Below, one piece after another: positions 46,428-55,056 of a DNA stretch of 64,000 bases (within the stretch, counting starts at the first letter, position 1; each line of letters opens with the position of its first letter). Origin of the DNA: Actinomycetes bacterium (GTDB taxonomy: Bacteria > Actinomycetota > Actinomycetes > Propionibacteriales > Propionibacteriaceae); contig JAEWOI010000026.1 of NCBI GenBank assembly GCA_023460935.1, positions 143,430-207,429 of the forward strand. The letters run 5' to 3'. Below the pieces are notes generated by a model that was not told the DNA's origin, made no database searches, and was given only the letters and a program-made list of their open reading frames with translations. The translations under genes were made by a program, and so were the position numbers.

Positions 46428-47249
46428 TCAGCGGTCGCGGTAGTCCACCACGACCGGGGCGTGGTCGCTGAGCCGGGCCTCGTTGGCCGGTGCGCGGTCA
46501 GTGCCTCCGCGCAGCGCAGCGCGGGCCAGTCCCGGCGTGGCGAGCTGGTAGTCGATGCGCCAGCCGACGTCATTGCCGAAGGCGTTGCCGAGCCAGCTCC
46601 ACCAGGAGTAGGGCCCGTTGCTGTCCGGGTGCAGGCGGCGGACCACGTCCACGAGGGTGCGCGGGCCGAGCAGCGAGCCGAACCAGGCGCGCTCCTCCGG
46701 CAGGAAGCCGATCGAGCGCTGGTTCGAACTCCAGTTGCGCAGATCGTGCCGGGTGTGGGCGATGTTGAAGTCACCCATCACCAGGAACTCCCTGCCGTCG
46801 GCCTGCGCCCGCAGCCGGGCGCGGGTCAGGTAGGGCCGGAAGGAGCGCATGAACCGCTGCTTCCTGCGGTAGCGGGCGAGCTCTTCAGGGCTGTCGTCCG
46901 CGCGTCCGCCCTTGGGCAGGTAGAGCGAGCCGACGGTCAGCCGCCAGCCGTTGAGGTCGAGGTCGGCCTCGAGGTAGCGGCCTTCCGCGTCGAAGGCCGC
47001 GTTGCCGAAGCCGTGGCGGACGGCGAGCGGGGCTGCGCGGCTCAGCAGCGCGACGCCGTTGCGGCCGGCGCGGTCGCCGGAGTGGTAACTGAAGTGGTAG
47101 CCGGCCACAGCCGCCACCGGCACCAGCTCCGCTGCGGCCCGCACCTCCTGCAGCGCGACCAGGTCGCAGTCACGCTCGGCCAGCCAGCTGGCGAAGCCGC
47201 GCCTGGTGGCAGCGCGGATGCCGTTGACGTTGACGGTGGCTACCCGCAT
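46428..47249 (-). CDS. xth: Exodeoxyribonuclease III / AP endonuclease
   Basis: The 273-residue protein cleaves DNA at abasic sites and trims 3' ends in base excision repair. It has the exonuclease III fold: 'TVNVNGIRAATRRGF', 'DLVALQEVRA' (metal-binding Glu), 'GSLYLPKGG', 'EFLVMGDFNIAHTRHDLRN' and the final 'RLSDHAPVVVDY'. The ATG at 47249 shares one base with the stop of the upstream PLP-enzyme gene (TGATG), so the two are coupled. The product is cytoplasmic. Confidence 0.93.
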   Translation of the reverse strand: MRVATVNVNGIRAATRRGFASWLAERDCDLVALQEVRAAAELVPVAAVAGYHFSYHSGDRAGRNGVALLSRAAPLAVRHGFGNAAFDAEGRYLEADLDLNGWRLTVGSLYLPKGGRADDSPEELARYRRKQRFMRSFRPYLTRARLRAQADGREFLVMGDFNIAHTRHDLRNWSSNQRSIGFLPEERAWFGSLLGPRTLVDVVRRLHPDSNGPYSWWSWLGNAFGNDVGWRIDYQLATPGLARAALRGGTDRAPANEARLSDHAPVVVDYRDR

Positions 47250-48277
47250 CAGCTGTTGCGGCCGCGGGCGTCTACGGACCAGGTGCCACCGGTGCTCAGC
47301 ACGTAGCGGTCGGCGAGGTTCACGGCGTTGCACACGTGGTTGGGCACCACCAGCAGGTGGCTGCCGAGGGCGGGCAGCCGGCCCGGCCACTCGATCGTGA
47401 CGTGGTGCTCGGAGAGGGCGACCAGGCGCGCGTCTGGGGCGTCCAGCAGCCGGCCGTGGCCGCTCGCCCACGGCGCCCGGTCGGCGCCGAGGGCCTTGCT
47501 GCCGGCATCCGCGACCACGCGTCCGCCGGCGTGCGACACCACCGTCGCGACGACGGTGAGCGCAACCTGCCCTGCGGTGATGGTGCCCAGCTCGAGCTGC
47601 TGGGCGTCGCCGAAGACGTACACCCCTGGCCGCAGTTCGTCGACCACTGCCGGGTCCGCGAACTCGGCGGAAGGGGTGGACCCGCCGCTGGTCCGCCCGG
47701 CTGCCAGGCCCTGGGCGACCAACCCGGCCGCAGCGGTGCGGAGCGCAGCGGCCTCGTCCAGCGCCGCCGTCTGGCGGGCGCCGGGGGCGTAGGCGTGGCC
47801 CGGAAAGGTGAACACCCCGCCCACTTCGTGGCCGAGCCCGGCCAGCTCTGCGGCCAGGCGTCCGGCTGCGGACGGCGCGACGCCGCTGCGGTGGTGACCG
47901 GAGTCGACCTCTACCAGCAGCTCAGCAGCCACACCGGCGAGGCGCCGGCCGGCCTCTGCGGAGTCGCAGCCGATGCCCAGCCGGACCTTGCCGGCGAGCC
48001 GGTGGAGGCGTCCGAGCGCTTCGGCGTCGGGCCATAGCGGATAGGCGATGAACAGGTCGGTGGCCCCACCCGCTGCGAACACCTCGGCCTCCCCGATGGT
48101 GGCCACGGTCAGCCCGACTGCCCCGGCTGCCAGCTGCCGGCCGGCCAACTCCACCGACTTATGGGTCTTGGCGTGCGGGCGCAACGCCACGCCCAGCCGG
48201 GCGGCGTGCGCACCCATCGCGTCGATGTTGGCCTGGGCGACGGCCACGTCGAGCCGGAGGTGCGGCGTGTCACCCAC
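47249..48277 (-). CDS. PLP-dependent D-serine dehydratase / D-threonine aldolase-like protein
   Basis: The 342-residue protein has an alanine-racemase-type barrel with the PLP lysine in 'LRPHAKTHKSVELAG' and 'LLVEVDSGHHRSGV'. The C-terminal barrel contains 'PNHVCNAVNLADR', the H...C metal site that marks eukaryotic-type D-serine dehydratase (DSD1) and D-threonine aldolase. It should act on a D-hydroxy-amino acid, though the substrate is not certain. The start is GTG at 48277. It is coupled to xth by a one-base overlap, without an obvious functional link. Confidence 0.83.
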   Translation of the reverse strand: MGDTPHLRLDVAVAQANIDAMGAHAARLGVALRPHAKTHKSVELAGRQLAAGAVGLTVATIGEAEVFAAGGATDLFIAYPLWPDAEALGRLHRLAGKVRLGIGCDSAEAGRRLAGVAAELLVEVDSGHHRSGVAPSAAGRLAAELAGLGHEVGGVFTFPGHAYAPGARQTAALDEAAALRTAAAGLVAQGLAAGRTSGGSTPSAEFADPAVVDELRPGVYVFGDAQQLELGTITAGQVALTVVATVVSHAGGRVVADAGSKALGADRAPWASGHGRLLDAPDARLVALSEHHVTIEWPGRLPALGSHLLVVPNHVCNAVNLADRYVLSTGGTWSVDARGRNS

Positions 48278-48313
48278 CGGCTTCGCACCCCGAACCGGCT
48301 GCGCCGGGCACCG

Positions 48314-48805
48314 TCACCGGTAGTTGTCGAACTGCACGGCGAAGTCGAGGTCGGCCTCGCGGACGAGCTTCTGCACTGCCTGCAGCTCGTCGCGCTTCTT
48401 GGAGAACACCCGCAGCTCCTCGCCCTGCACCTGGGTGCGGACGCCCTTGAGGCCGGAGTCGCGCACCATCTTGGCGATCTTCTGCGCGTCCTCCCTGCTG
48501 ATGCCCTGGCGCATGGTCGCGGTCAGCTTCCACAGCTTGCCCGAAAGCCGCGGCTCCCCGGCGTCCAGCGACTTCAGGTCGACCTTGCGGCGCACGAGCA
48601 TGGTCTGGAACACGTCCAGGATCGCCTTCACCCGCTCCTCGCCGTTGGCCTCCAGCTCGATCGCCTCACCCGACCAGCGGATGGAGGCGTCGGTGCCCTT
48701 GAAGTCGAACCGGTTGCGGACCTCCTTGGCCGCCATGTTCAGGGCGTTGTCCACCTCCTGGCGGTCGACCTTGCTGACGATGTCGAAAGAACTCTCCCCG
48801 GCCAT
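48314..48805 (-). CDS. YajQ-family nucleotide-binding protein
   Basis: The 163-residue protein starts with 'ESSFDIVSKVDRQEVDNALN' and 'RFDFKG', and ends with 'LDFAVQFDNYR', the fixed features of the YajQ family. A Xanthomonas member binds cyclic di-GMP, but RNA or other nucleotide binding has also been proposed, and the actinobacterial role is open. A strong GGAGG ribosome site lies before the ATG. It is monocistronic-looking, with small gaps on both sides. Confidence 0.92.
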   Translation of the reverse strand: MAGESSFDIVSKVDRQEVDNALNMAAKEVRNRFDFKGTDASIRWSGEAIELEANGEERVKAILDVFQTMLVRRKVDLKSLDAGEPRLSGKLWKLTATMRQGISREDAQKIAKMVRDSGLKGVRTQVQGEELRVFSKKRDELQAVQKLVREADLDFAVQFDNYR

Positions 48806-48884
48806 GCCGCCTCCTGTGATCTAGCCTGCCTGCCGGGTCGCCCCGGCCCGTCCATTCTGTCGTTGCCGCACCGCCGTGCGCACG

Positions 48885-49856
48885 TCAGGCCACGGCGTCG
48901 AGGCGGGCGCGCTGCTCGGCGGTGAGTTCCAGGTCCTGCGCGGCCATGGCCTCGGCCAGCTGGTCGCGGCTGCTGACTCCGACGATCGGGTGCACCGGCG
49001 GGTCCCCGCCGAGCAGCCAGGCCAGCACCACCTGGTTCGGCGTCGCCCCGGCCTGCGCCGCCACTTCCGCCAGAGCCTCGAGCCGGCGCGTGGTGCCCGG
49101 ATGGTCGTAGGCCGCCGGTAACGGCCGGTCCGAGCGGACGTAGCCGCCGTTGAGCAGCGGCGTGTAGGCCCAGAAGTCCAGCCCCTCGGCGCGGGCGTGG
49201 TCAAGGGCCTCGGGGCCGGCCACGACGTGCCCCTGGTCGGGCAGGGCAGCTCCCGGGCGGGGCTGGACGTAGCTGAGCCGCAGCTGGATCGCCGAGTAGG
49301 GCTCCCATCCGTTGGCCAGGGCCAGCCGGCGGGCCTGCTCCACCCGCCAGCCGGCGTGGTTCGAAGCACCGAGGCGGCGGACCCTGCCGTCCGCGACCAG
49401 CCCGCCGAGGGCCTCGACCTGTTCGGCCAGCGGCACCGAGCGGTCCTCGGCGTGGGTCCAGAGCAGGTCCACCCGGTCGACGTCCAGCCGGCGCAGGCTG
49501 GCTTCGACGCCCGCACGGATGCTGCCGGCGGACAGGCCCTCGGCAGAGCCGGGCCAGTCGTGGGGGACCAGCGGCTGCTGCCCCACCTTGGTGGACAGCC
49601 GTACCCAGTCCCGAGCGCCGGGACGGGCGCGCAGCCAGTCGCCGATCAAGAGTTCGCTCTGCCCGCCCACCCCGCTTGGGTCGGCCCAGAACGAGTAGTT
49701 GTCTGCGGTGTCGATCCAGCGGCCGCCGAGGCCGACGAAGTCGTCGAGCAGGGCGAAAGCAGTCTCCTGCGGCGTGCGGGTGCCGAAGTACATCGAGCCC
49801 AGCACGATGCCCGCCCGGGCTCGCGGCTGGTCGTCGGGGACGCTGATCGTTGCCAT
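48885..49856 (-). CDS. Aldo/keto reductase
   Basis: The 323-residue protein is an NADPH-dependent oxidoreductase with a TIM barrel. The catalytic tetrad is visible as Asp and Tyr in 'WIDTADNYSFWADP', Lys in 'RLSTKVGQQP' and His in 'DLLWTHAEDRS'. 'NQVVLAWLLGG' and 'VGVSSRDQLAEAM' form the cofactor end. The natural substrate is unknown. I chose the ATG at 49856 over an upstream in-frame start; a CAGAGT box six bases before it and TTGACC 16 bp further upstream suggest a leaderless transcript. Confidence 0.88.
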   Translation of the reverse strand: MATISVPDDQPRARAGIVLGSMYFGTRTPQETAFALLDDFVGLGGRWIDTADNYSFWADPSGVGGQSELLIGDWLRARPGARDWVRLSTKVGQQPLVPHDWPGSAEGLSAGSIRAGVEASLRRLDVDRVDLLWTHAEDRSVPLAEQVEALGGLVADGRVRRLGASNHAGWRVEQARRLALANGWEPYSAIQLRLSYVQPRPGAALPDQGHVVAGPEALDHARAEGLDFWAYTPLLNGGYVRSDRPLPAAYDHPGTTRRLEALAEVAAQAGATPNQVVLAWLLGGDPPVHPIVGVSSRDQLAEAMAAQDLELTAEQRARLDAVA

Positions 49857-49921
49857 CAACCCACTCTGCACCACCCCCGGCACAGGTCAACCCCGATTCG
49901 TCCGCCGAGTGGGGGTTTTGC

Positions 49922-49927
49922 TACAGT
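49922..49927 (+). promoter_or_regulatory. -10 box TACAGT of tRNA-Tyr
   Basis: TACAGT lies 11 bp before the mature tRNA end. A TTCGTC element 19 bp upstream is a possible -35. Confidence 0.5.
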
Positions 49928-49937
49928 GTCGCCGCAC

Positions 49938-50019
49938 GGCAGGTTGCCCGAGTGGCCAAAGGGAGCGGTCTGTAAAACCGTCGGCTAAGCCTACGTAGGT
50001 TCGAACCCTACACCTGCCA
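49938..50019 (+). tRNA. tRNA-Tyr (anticodon GTA)
   Basis: The 82-nt gene folds as a class II tRNA with a long variable arm. The acceptor stem GGCAGGT pairs with ACCTGCC, the anticodon loop is CTGTAAA, and the T loop is GTTCGAACC. The CCA end is not encoded. Confidence 0.96.
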
Positions 50020-50024
50020 CGCAC

Positions 50025-50062
50025 GAGGCCCCTGAGCAGCGTTTCCGCTGGTCAGGGGCCTC
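50025..50062 (+). terminator. Intrinsic terminator after tRNA-Tyr
   Basis: GAGGCCCCTGA (50025-50035) and TCAGGGGCCTC (50052-50062) form an 11-bp perfect stem followed by TTTCGT. It lies six bases after the tRNA. Confidence 0.8.
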
Positions 50063-50101
50063 TTTCGTGCGGCGCAGCCGGGCCGTGGGTAGAACCGGAC
50101 C

Positions 50102-50626
50102 ATGCAGACCTTCTTGCCGTATCCCGACTTCGAGGCCTCGGCCCGGGCGCTGGACCTCAGACGGCTGGGCAAGCAGCGGGTGGAGACCATCCAGGTGGTC
50201 CGGGCGCTGACCGTCCCGGGCTACGGGTGGCGCAACCACCCGGCGGCGCTGATGTGGAAGGGCTACGAGGAAGCGCTCGGGAGGTACGGCCTAACCTGCT
50301 GCGCGGTCTGGCTGGAACGGGGCTTCGCCGACACCTGCGCAGCAACGATCACAGCTGACCTGGCCGCGGCAGGGGTCGGGCCGATCCGCAGCTACCCGGA
50401 ACTGGCCGCGGCCGGGGCGCTCCCGGGGTGGCTGTTCGACGACCGGCTGCTGCGCAGCCACCGTTCGTCGCTGGTCCGCAAGGATCCGGACCACTACCGT
50501 CGGCTGTTCCCCGACGTGCCCGACGACCTGCCCTACTACTGGCCGGTCCGCGCACCCGCAGTGCTCGAACGGGAACGGCGCAAGGCCGAGCGGGACGCCA
50601 GGCTGCACCGGCCCGGGCAGGGCTGA
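50102..50626 (+). CDS. MSMEG_6728-family protein, related to pyrimidine-dimer DNA glycosylase-type domains
   Basis: The 174-residue protein begins 'MQTFLPYPDFEASARALD' and continues with 'RRLGKQRVETIQVVRAL' and 'YGWRNHPAALMWKGYEEAL', a set found in a conserved actinobacterial family named after MSMEG_6728. It resembles endonuclease V-type pyrimidine-dimer glycosylases, with a Lys/Arg-rich conserved N-terminus. Activity has not been shown to my knowledge. The ATG is six bases after TAGAAC, so it may be leaderless. It follows the tRNA-Tyr terminator. Confidence 0.75.
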   Translation: MQTFLPYPDFEASARALDLRRLGKQRVETIQVVRALTVPGYGWRNHPAALMWKGYEEALGRYGLTCCAVWLERGFADTCAATITADLAAAGVGPIRSYPELAAAGALPGWLFDDRLLRSHRSSLVRKDPDHYRRLFPDVPDDLPYYWPVRAPAVLERERRKAERDARLHRPGQG

Positions 50627-50644
50627 TCCGGAATCAACCCTCGT

Positions 50645-50662
50645 CTCCATCCGTCGATGGAG
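50645..50662. terminator. Small hairpin after the MSMEG_6728-like gene
   Basis: CTCCATC and GATGGAG form a 7-bp stem with loop CGTC. There is no U-tract, so termination would be weak. Confidence 0.35.
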
Positions 50663-50718
50663 GTCAACCCCACCCGTGAGCCGCGATCCTGATGGAGTCG
50701 TCGCAGGGAGGGAGAACA

Positions 50719-50934
50719 ATGAGCGAGCGGATGCGGGTGCGGCTGGTCGTGGACAGCCTGCTGTTCACGGGACTGGCCGAGTGGCCGGGGGAGCTGGAGG
50801 TGGCCGAACTGCCGGACGGGCGGGTTGAGCTCACCGGGCTGCTGGCCGACCAGAGCGCTGCCCACGGCTTGTGCAACAGGTTGCGGGACCTCGGCGTCAG
50901 CCTGGACTCCCTCAGTGTCGAGCGGGAGCACTGA
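50719..50934 (+). CDS. Small hypothetical protein (71 aa)
   Basis: I do not recognise this protein. It is 71 residues, acidic, mostly beta-like at first ('MRVRLVVDSLLFTGLAEWPG') and then helical near 'AAHGLCNRLRDLGVSLDSL'. The ATG follows a strong GGGAGGGAGAA ribosome site, and the reading frame has the strong third-position GC of its neighbours, so it is probably real. Its stop shares bases with the next start (TGATG), which couples it to a small membrane protein. Confidence 0.65.
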   Translation: MSERMRVRLVVDSLLFTGLAEWPGELEVAELPDGRVELTGLLADQSAAHGLCNRLRDLGVSLDSLSVEREH

Positions 50935-51368
50935 TGGTGACCCGCAACCCGGCTGCGCGTGCCTGGCAGGCCTGGGCCCTGGCACTGCTGGAACTCCTGG
51001 TCTCCTACCAGGCGGTCGACGGGGGCATCGGCCTGATCACCGACACCTGGCAACTGCCGCAGGAGTGGCTGGTGCGCACCCCGTTCACCGACTGGGTCGG
51101 CCCGGGCTGGGTGCTGATCGCGCTCGTCGGGCTGCCGCACCTGCTCGCAGCCGTGCCCACCCTCCTGATGCCGGCCCGCCCCCGGCTGGGCGTGCTGGCC
51201 GGCCTGCTCGCCGGCGGCTCCCTCGTGCTGTGGATCGCCGTCCAGGTCGCGCTGCTGCAGGTGTTCTTCTTCCTGCAGCCCGTGATCGTGGTGATCGGCC
51301 TGCTCGAGGCGGGGCTGGCCCTGTGGTGGCGGCGGCGGTTGTCGGCGGCGTCCGTGGTTGCCGGCTGA
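50934..51368 (+). CDS. Small hypothetical membrane protein (144 aa, four helices)
   Basis: I do not recognise the family. Four hydrophobic segments are seen at about residues 12-32, 57-76, 82-103 and 107-131, separated by short loops, and the C-terminus 'WWRRRLSAASVV' would be cytoplasmic. No enzyme motif is visible. The ATG overlaps the stop of the 71-residue protein by one base, so the two form a small operon that converges on the LuxR-type regulator gene. Confidence 0.65.
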   Translation: MVTRNPAARAWQAWALALLELLVSYQAVDGGIGLITDTWQLPQEWLVRTPFTDWVGPGWVLIALVGLPHLLAAVPTLLMPARPRLGVLAGLLAGGSLVLWIAVQVALLQVFFFLQPVIVVIGLLEAGLALWWRRRLSAASVVAG

Positions 51369-51425
51369 GCGCTGCACCGGACCGCACCGCGCTTTCCGCC
51401 AAGCTTCATCCGCGGCCCCCGCTGG

Positions 51426-53486
51426 TCAGTCCAGCAGCCCCAGCTCCCGCGCCCTCGCCGTCGTGGCCATCCGGCTGGTCGTGCCCAGCTTGGTCGCGAT
51501 CGAGTGGGCGTGGGTCTTCACCGTCCCGACGCTGACGAACAACTGCCGGGCGATCTCCGGGTTGGAGTGCCCGCGGGCGATCAGCCGCAGCACCTCCACC
51601 TCCCGGGCGCTGAGGCTGGCGCCGTCCGGCAGCGACAGCGCACCGGCGGAGCGGCGCGAAGCCAGCTCGCGGGCACGGCCCATCGTCGCCACGTCCCCGG
51701 CCTGGCGGGCACGGGCCGCCGCCAGCAGCGCCACCTCCGGCGCCTCCGGACGGCCCAGCGCCAGCAGGGCCTCCGCCTTCGCCAGCAGCACCAGCGCGTC
51801 AGCCGGGGTGCCCCGTTCGCCGAACTCCTCGCACACGGCCAGCGCGGCCTCCGGGCGGTCGCGCCCGAGTTCCATCCCGGCCAGGCGGCTGGTCATCTCG
51901 GCAGCCGCCAGCCAGTTGCCGACCGTGCGCAGGATCGGCAGCGCCTCCGCGCACGTCGCCACGGCCCGGGCGGCCAGACCTGCCTCCCAGTAGGCATTGG
52001 CCAGCACCGACAGCGCATTGGTCAGGTGGACGGCGGCCAGGCGAGGTTCTGCCGTCACCGGGTCACCACCGGGCAGCGCCGCCTCGCCGAGGCGGACGGC
52101 TTCTGCCGTCCGGCCCGCGCGGGTGGCGGCCTTGGCACGGATCATCAGCGCGGTGCCGGGCACGAGCGGCGCCAGGCGGTGACCAGGCTCGGCGGCGGCA
52201 GCTGCCGCCGCGCGGGCGAGCCAATCGTCCGGCTCCCGCAACACACCGCCCAGCACGCACACCCAGCTCTGCAGCAGGCTCACCTCCAGGCTGGCGGCGG
52301 CCGCCTGCGCGGGCAACCGGTCCAGCGACCGGCCCACAGCCAGCACCTCGCCCAGGTGGATCAGGCGGCTGCCGAGGCTCCAGACTAGGTCCCGGGTGCG
52401 GGCCAGGTCGGCCACCCGGGTGGCGTGGTCGAGGGCCTCGACCAGCGACCCTTCGGCGTTGTACCAGGCGGCTGCGGCCAGGTGCACCTCGTCCGCGTGG
52501 CCGCGGTCGCGCGTCCGCAGCAGTTCGGCGAACAGCCGGTGGTACCGGTACCAGGTGCGCTGGTCGTCGAGCAGCACCAGTGGCAGGTTCGCACGCTCGA
52601 ACCGCTGCAGGAGCCGGCTGCCGTCGGCACGGCCGGTGACTGCGTCGCACAGCGGACCGCAGAGCCGGTCCAGGTGCGAGGTGCGCAGCAGGAACTCCAC
52701 CTCATCGAGGGAAAGGTTCGACAGCACCTCTTCCGTGATGTAGTCCAGGATCAGCCGGTGGTCGGCGGCGATGCCGGCCGCCCGCTCCTCGGCGTCCGGC
52801 CGGCCGACCAGGGACAAGGCCGCCAATTGCAGCAGCGCCGGCCAGCCCTCGGTGGTTCGGGTGAGCAGCCCGACCGTGGCGGCGGACAGTGCCAGCGCCA
52901 TGCGCTCGCGGAGGAACGCTGCGGCTTCGGCCTCGGTGAAGCGCAGTTGCCCGGCCCTGAGCTCGACGAGCTCACCCGCGGCCCGCAGCCGGGACAGCCG
53001 CAGCGGCGGGTCCTCCCTGGTGACGATCACCACCACCCGGCCTTCGGGCAGGGCCGAGACGAGCCCCTCGACGACCGCGATGATCTCCGGGGAGCGGATG
53101 AGGTGGAAGTCGTCCAGCACCAGTACCTCCGGGGCTTCCGGCTCCTGCAGCATCATGGCGAGGCCGGCGACCACGACGCCCGGCTCGGTGGCCTGCACAT
53201 GCGTCGAGCTGCCGTCGGGAGGTCGGGCAGGGCTGAGCGCGGCCGAAAGGTAAGGCACGAGGTGCCCGGCATCGTTGTCCGCGCTGTCCAGGGACACCCA
53301 GCCGGCCCGCCGGCCCGTGCGCGTGAGCCAGTCGACCACAGCGCTGGTCTTGCCGAAGCCCGGCGGTGCGGACAGCAGGCACAACCGGGTCGCAGGGGAG
53401 ACGCCGAACAGCTCGACCACGCGCGGTCGCGAAACCAGCGAGCGAGCGATGCGTGGCATCGCCAGCTTGCTCTGCAGAAGGGCCAT
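51426..53486 (-). CDS. LuxR-family transcriptional regulator with MalT-like ATPase domain
   Basis: The 686-residue protein is a STAND-type signal ATPase regulator. A Walker A motif 'SAPPGFGKTS' lies at 39-48 and Walker B 'VLVLDDFH' at 121-128. Helical repeats fill residues 300-610. A LuxR helix-turn-helix occupies the last 62 residues ('LSAREVEVLRLIARGHSNPE ...TVKTHAHSIATKLG'). Such proteins bind a ligand and ATP, oligomerise and activate transcription; E. coli MalT (901 residues) is the model. The ligand is unknown. The ATG follows GGAGGTCGGG. A TAGCAT -10 box lies about 41 bp upstream at 53532-53527. Confidence 0.9.
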   Translation of the reverse strand: MALLQSKLAMPRIARSLVSRPRVVELFGVSPATRLCLLSAPPGFGKTSAVVDWLTRTGRRAGWVSLDSADNDAGHLVPYLSAALSPARPPDGSSTHVQATEPGVVVAGLAMMLQEPEAPEVLVLDDFHLIRSPEIIAVVEGLVSALPEGRVVVIVTREDPPLRLSRLRAAGELVELRAGQLRFTEAEAAAFLRERMALALSAATVGLLTRTTEGWPALLQLAALSLVGRPDAEERAAGIAADHRLILDYITEEVLSNLSLDEVEFLLRTSHLDRLCGPLCDAVTGRADGSRLLQRFERANLPLVLLDDQRTWYRYHRLFAELLRTRDRGHADEVHLAAAAWYNAEGSLVEALDHATRVADLARTRDLVWSLGSRLIHLGEVLAVGRSLDRLPAQAAAASLEVSLLQSWVCVLGGVLREPDDWLARAAAAAAAEPGHRLAPLVPGTALMIRAKAATRAGRTAEAVRLGEAALPGGDPVTAEPRLAAVHLTNALSVLANAYWEAGLAARAVATCAEALPILRTVGNWLAAAEMTSRLAGMELGRDRPEAALAVCEEFGERGTPADALVLLAKAEALLALGRPEAPEVALLAAARARQAGDVATMGRARELASRRSAGALSLPDGASLSAREVEVLRLIARGHSNPEIARQLFVSVGTVKTHAHSIATKLGTTSRMATTARARELGLLD

Positions 53487-53614
53487 CCCGACCTCCGGGC
53501 GTGCCGCACCGCTGCGGCGATTGGAAATGCTAGCGGCGCTGCGCCCGGCGCCAGGGCCGATTCGCCGGATCTCGGGCACAGCAGCGTCCCGGACCCGCGG
53601 CCTGGCCAGGCGAC

Positions 53615-55000
53615 TCAGCGCCCGGTCATCGTGGTCACGTCCAGGGCTGCAGCCAGCTGCTCCTCGGTCAGCTCGCCCCGCTCGACGTAACCCAGGTCGC
53701 GGACGGCATCGGCCACGGTCAGGTTGGCCTTCACCGAGTGCTTGGCGATCTTCGCCGCGGCTTCGTAGCCGATGATGCGGTTCAGTGGGGTCACGATCGA
53801 GGGGGAGGACTCGGCCAGCTGGCGGCAGCGCTCCACGTTGGCCACCAGGCCGTCGACGCAGCGGGTGGCCAGGACCCGGGAGACGTTGCCCACCAGAGTG
53901 ATCGACTCCAGCAGGTTGCGGGCCATCACCGGAAGCATCACCAGCAGGTCGAAGTTGCCCTGCGCCCCGGCGAAGGCGATGGCCGCGTCGTTGCCGATCA
54001 CCTGGGCCGCCACCATCACCGTGGCCTCGGGCAGTACCGGGTTCACCTTGCCGGGCATGATCGAGGACCCGGGCTGCAGGTCGGGAAGGAAGAGCTCGCC
54101 GATCCCGGTGCGCGGTCCCGAGCCCATCCAGCGCAGGTCGTTCGCGATCTTGGTCAGCGACACCGCGACCGTGCGCAGCGCACCCGAGGTCTCCACCAGC
54201 GAGTCCTGGGCCGCCTGGGCCTCGAAGTGGTTGGTGGCCTCGGTGAACGGCAGCCCGGTGTGCTCGGCGACGAGTTCGATGACACGGGCGGAGAAACCCG
54301 GTGGAGTGTTGATGCCCGTGCCCACGGCCGTGCCGCCGAGCGGCAGCTCGCACAGCCGCGGCAGCGTCGCGCGGACCCGCTCGATGCCGTAGCGCACCTG
54401 GGTGGCGTAGCCGGAGAACTCCTGGCCGAGGGTGATCGGCGTCGCGTCCATCAGGTGGGTGCGGCCGGCCTTCACCACGTCGGCGAATTCGGCTGCCTTC
54501 GCCTCCAGTGAGGTCGCCAGCACCTCCAGGCCGGGGACCAGTTCGCCGGTGATCGCCTGCACAGCGGCGATGTGGATCGAGGAGGGGAACACGTCGTTGG
54601 AGGACTGGGAGGCGTTCACGTGGTCGTTGGGGTGCACCTTCGACCCGAGCACCCGGGCGGCGAGGGTGGCCACGACCTCGTTGGTGTTCATGTTGGAAGA
54701 GGTGCCCGAGCCGGTCTGGAAGACGTCGATCGGGAACTGCGCGTCGTGCCGGCCGGCGATCACCTCGTCGGCCGCGGCGACGATGGCCTCCGCGACCGGG
54801 GCCTCGAGGACGCCCAGTTCCGCGTTGGCGATGGCCGCCGCCCGCTTGATCTGGGCGAGCGCTGCGATGTGGTGGGTGGCCAGCCCCCTCCCGGAGATGG
54901 GGAAGTTCTCCACGGCCCGTTGGGTCTGGGCCGCGTACAGGGCTTCGGCCGGCACGCGGACCTCGCCCATGGTGTCGTACTCGATGCGGAAATCGGTCAT
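53615..55000 (-). CDS. fumC: Fumarate hydratase, class II
   Basis: FumC interconverts fumarate and L-malate in the TCA cycle and is oxygen-stable, with no iron-sulfur cluster. The 461-residue product has the family signature 'PGSSIMPGKVNPVLPEATVM', the N-terminal 'ERDTMGEVRVPAEALYAAQT'-like start (here 'EYDTMGEVRVP'), 'TGSGTSSNMNTNEV' and 'GRTHLMDATPITLGQEFSGY' with the catalytic His. The ATG has GAAGGGAG upstream. Its promoter region overlaps that of the divergent alkyltransferase-like gene. Confidence 0.97.
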   Translation of the reverse strand: MTDFRIEYDTMGEVRVPAEALYAAQTQRAVENFPISGRGLATHHIAALAQIKRAAAIANAELGVLEAPVAEAIVAAADEVIAGRHDAQFPIDVFQTGSGTSSNMNTNEVVATLAARVLGSKVHPNDHVNASQSSNDVFPSSIHIAAVQAITGELVPGLEVLATSLEAKAAEFADVVKAGRTHLMDATPITLGQEFSGYATQVRYGIERVRATLPRLCELPLGGTAVGTGINTPPGFSARVIELVAEHTGLPFTEATNHFEAQAAQDSLVETSGALRTVAVSLTKIANDLRWMGSGPRTGIGELFLPDLQPGSSIMPGKVNPVLPEATVMVAAQVIGNDAAIAFAGAQGNFDLLVMLPVMARNLLESITLVGNVSRVLATRCVDGLVANVERCRQLAESSPSIVTPLNRIIGYEAAAKIAKHSVKANLTVADAVRDLGYVERGELTEEQLAAALDVTTMTGR

Positions 55001-55027
55001 CTTCGAGCTCCCTTCTGTCTGGTCCCC

Positions 55028-55033
55028 ACCCTA
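55028..55033 (-). promoter_or_regulatory. -10 box TAGGGT for fumC
   Basis: On the minus strand TAGGGT lies 27 bp before the fumC ATG, giving a leader of about 20 nt with a GAAGGGAG site. It is only 12 bp from the divergent TAGAGT box, so the two promoters probably interfere. Confidence 0.45.
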
Positions 55034-55044
55034 GGCAGGGACCG

Positions 55045-55050
55045 TAGAGT
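55045..55050 (+). promoter_or_regulatory. -10 box TAGAGT, leaderless start of the alkyltransferase-like gene
   Basis: TAGAGT is followed by GCGGCC and then the ATG at 55057. No ribosome binding site is present. Confidence 0.55.
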
Positions 55051-55056
55051 GCGGCC

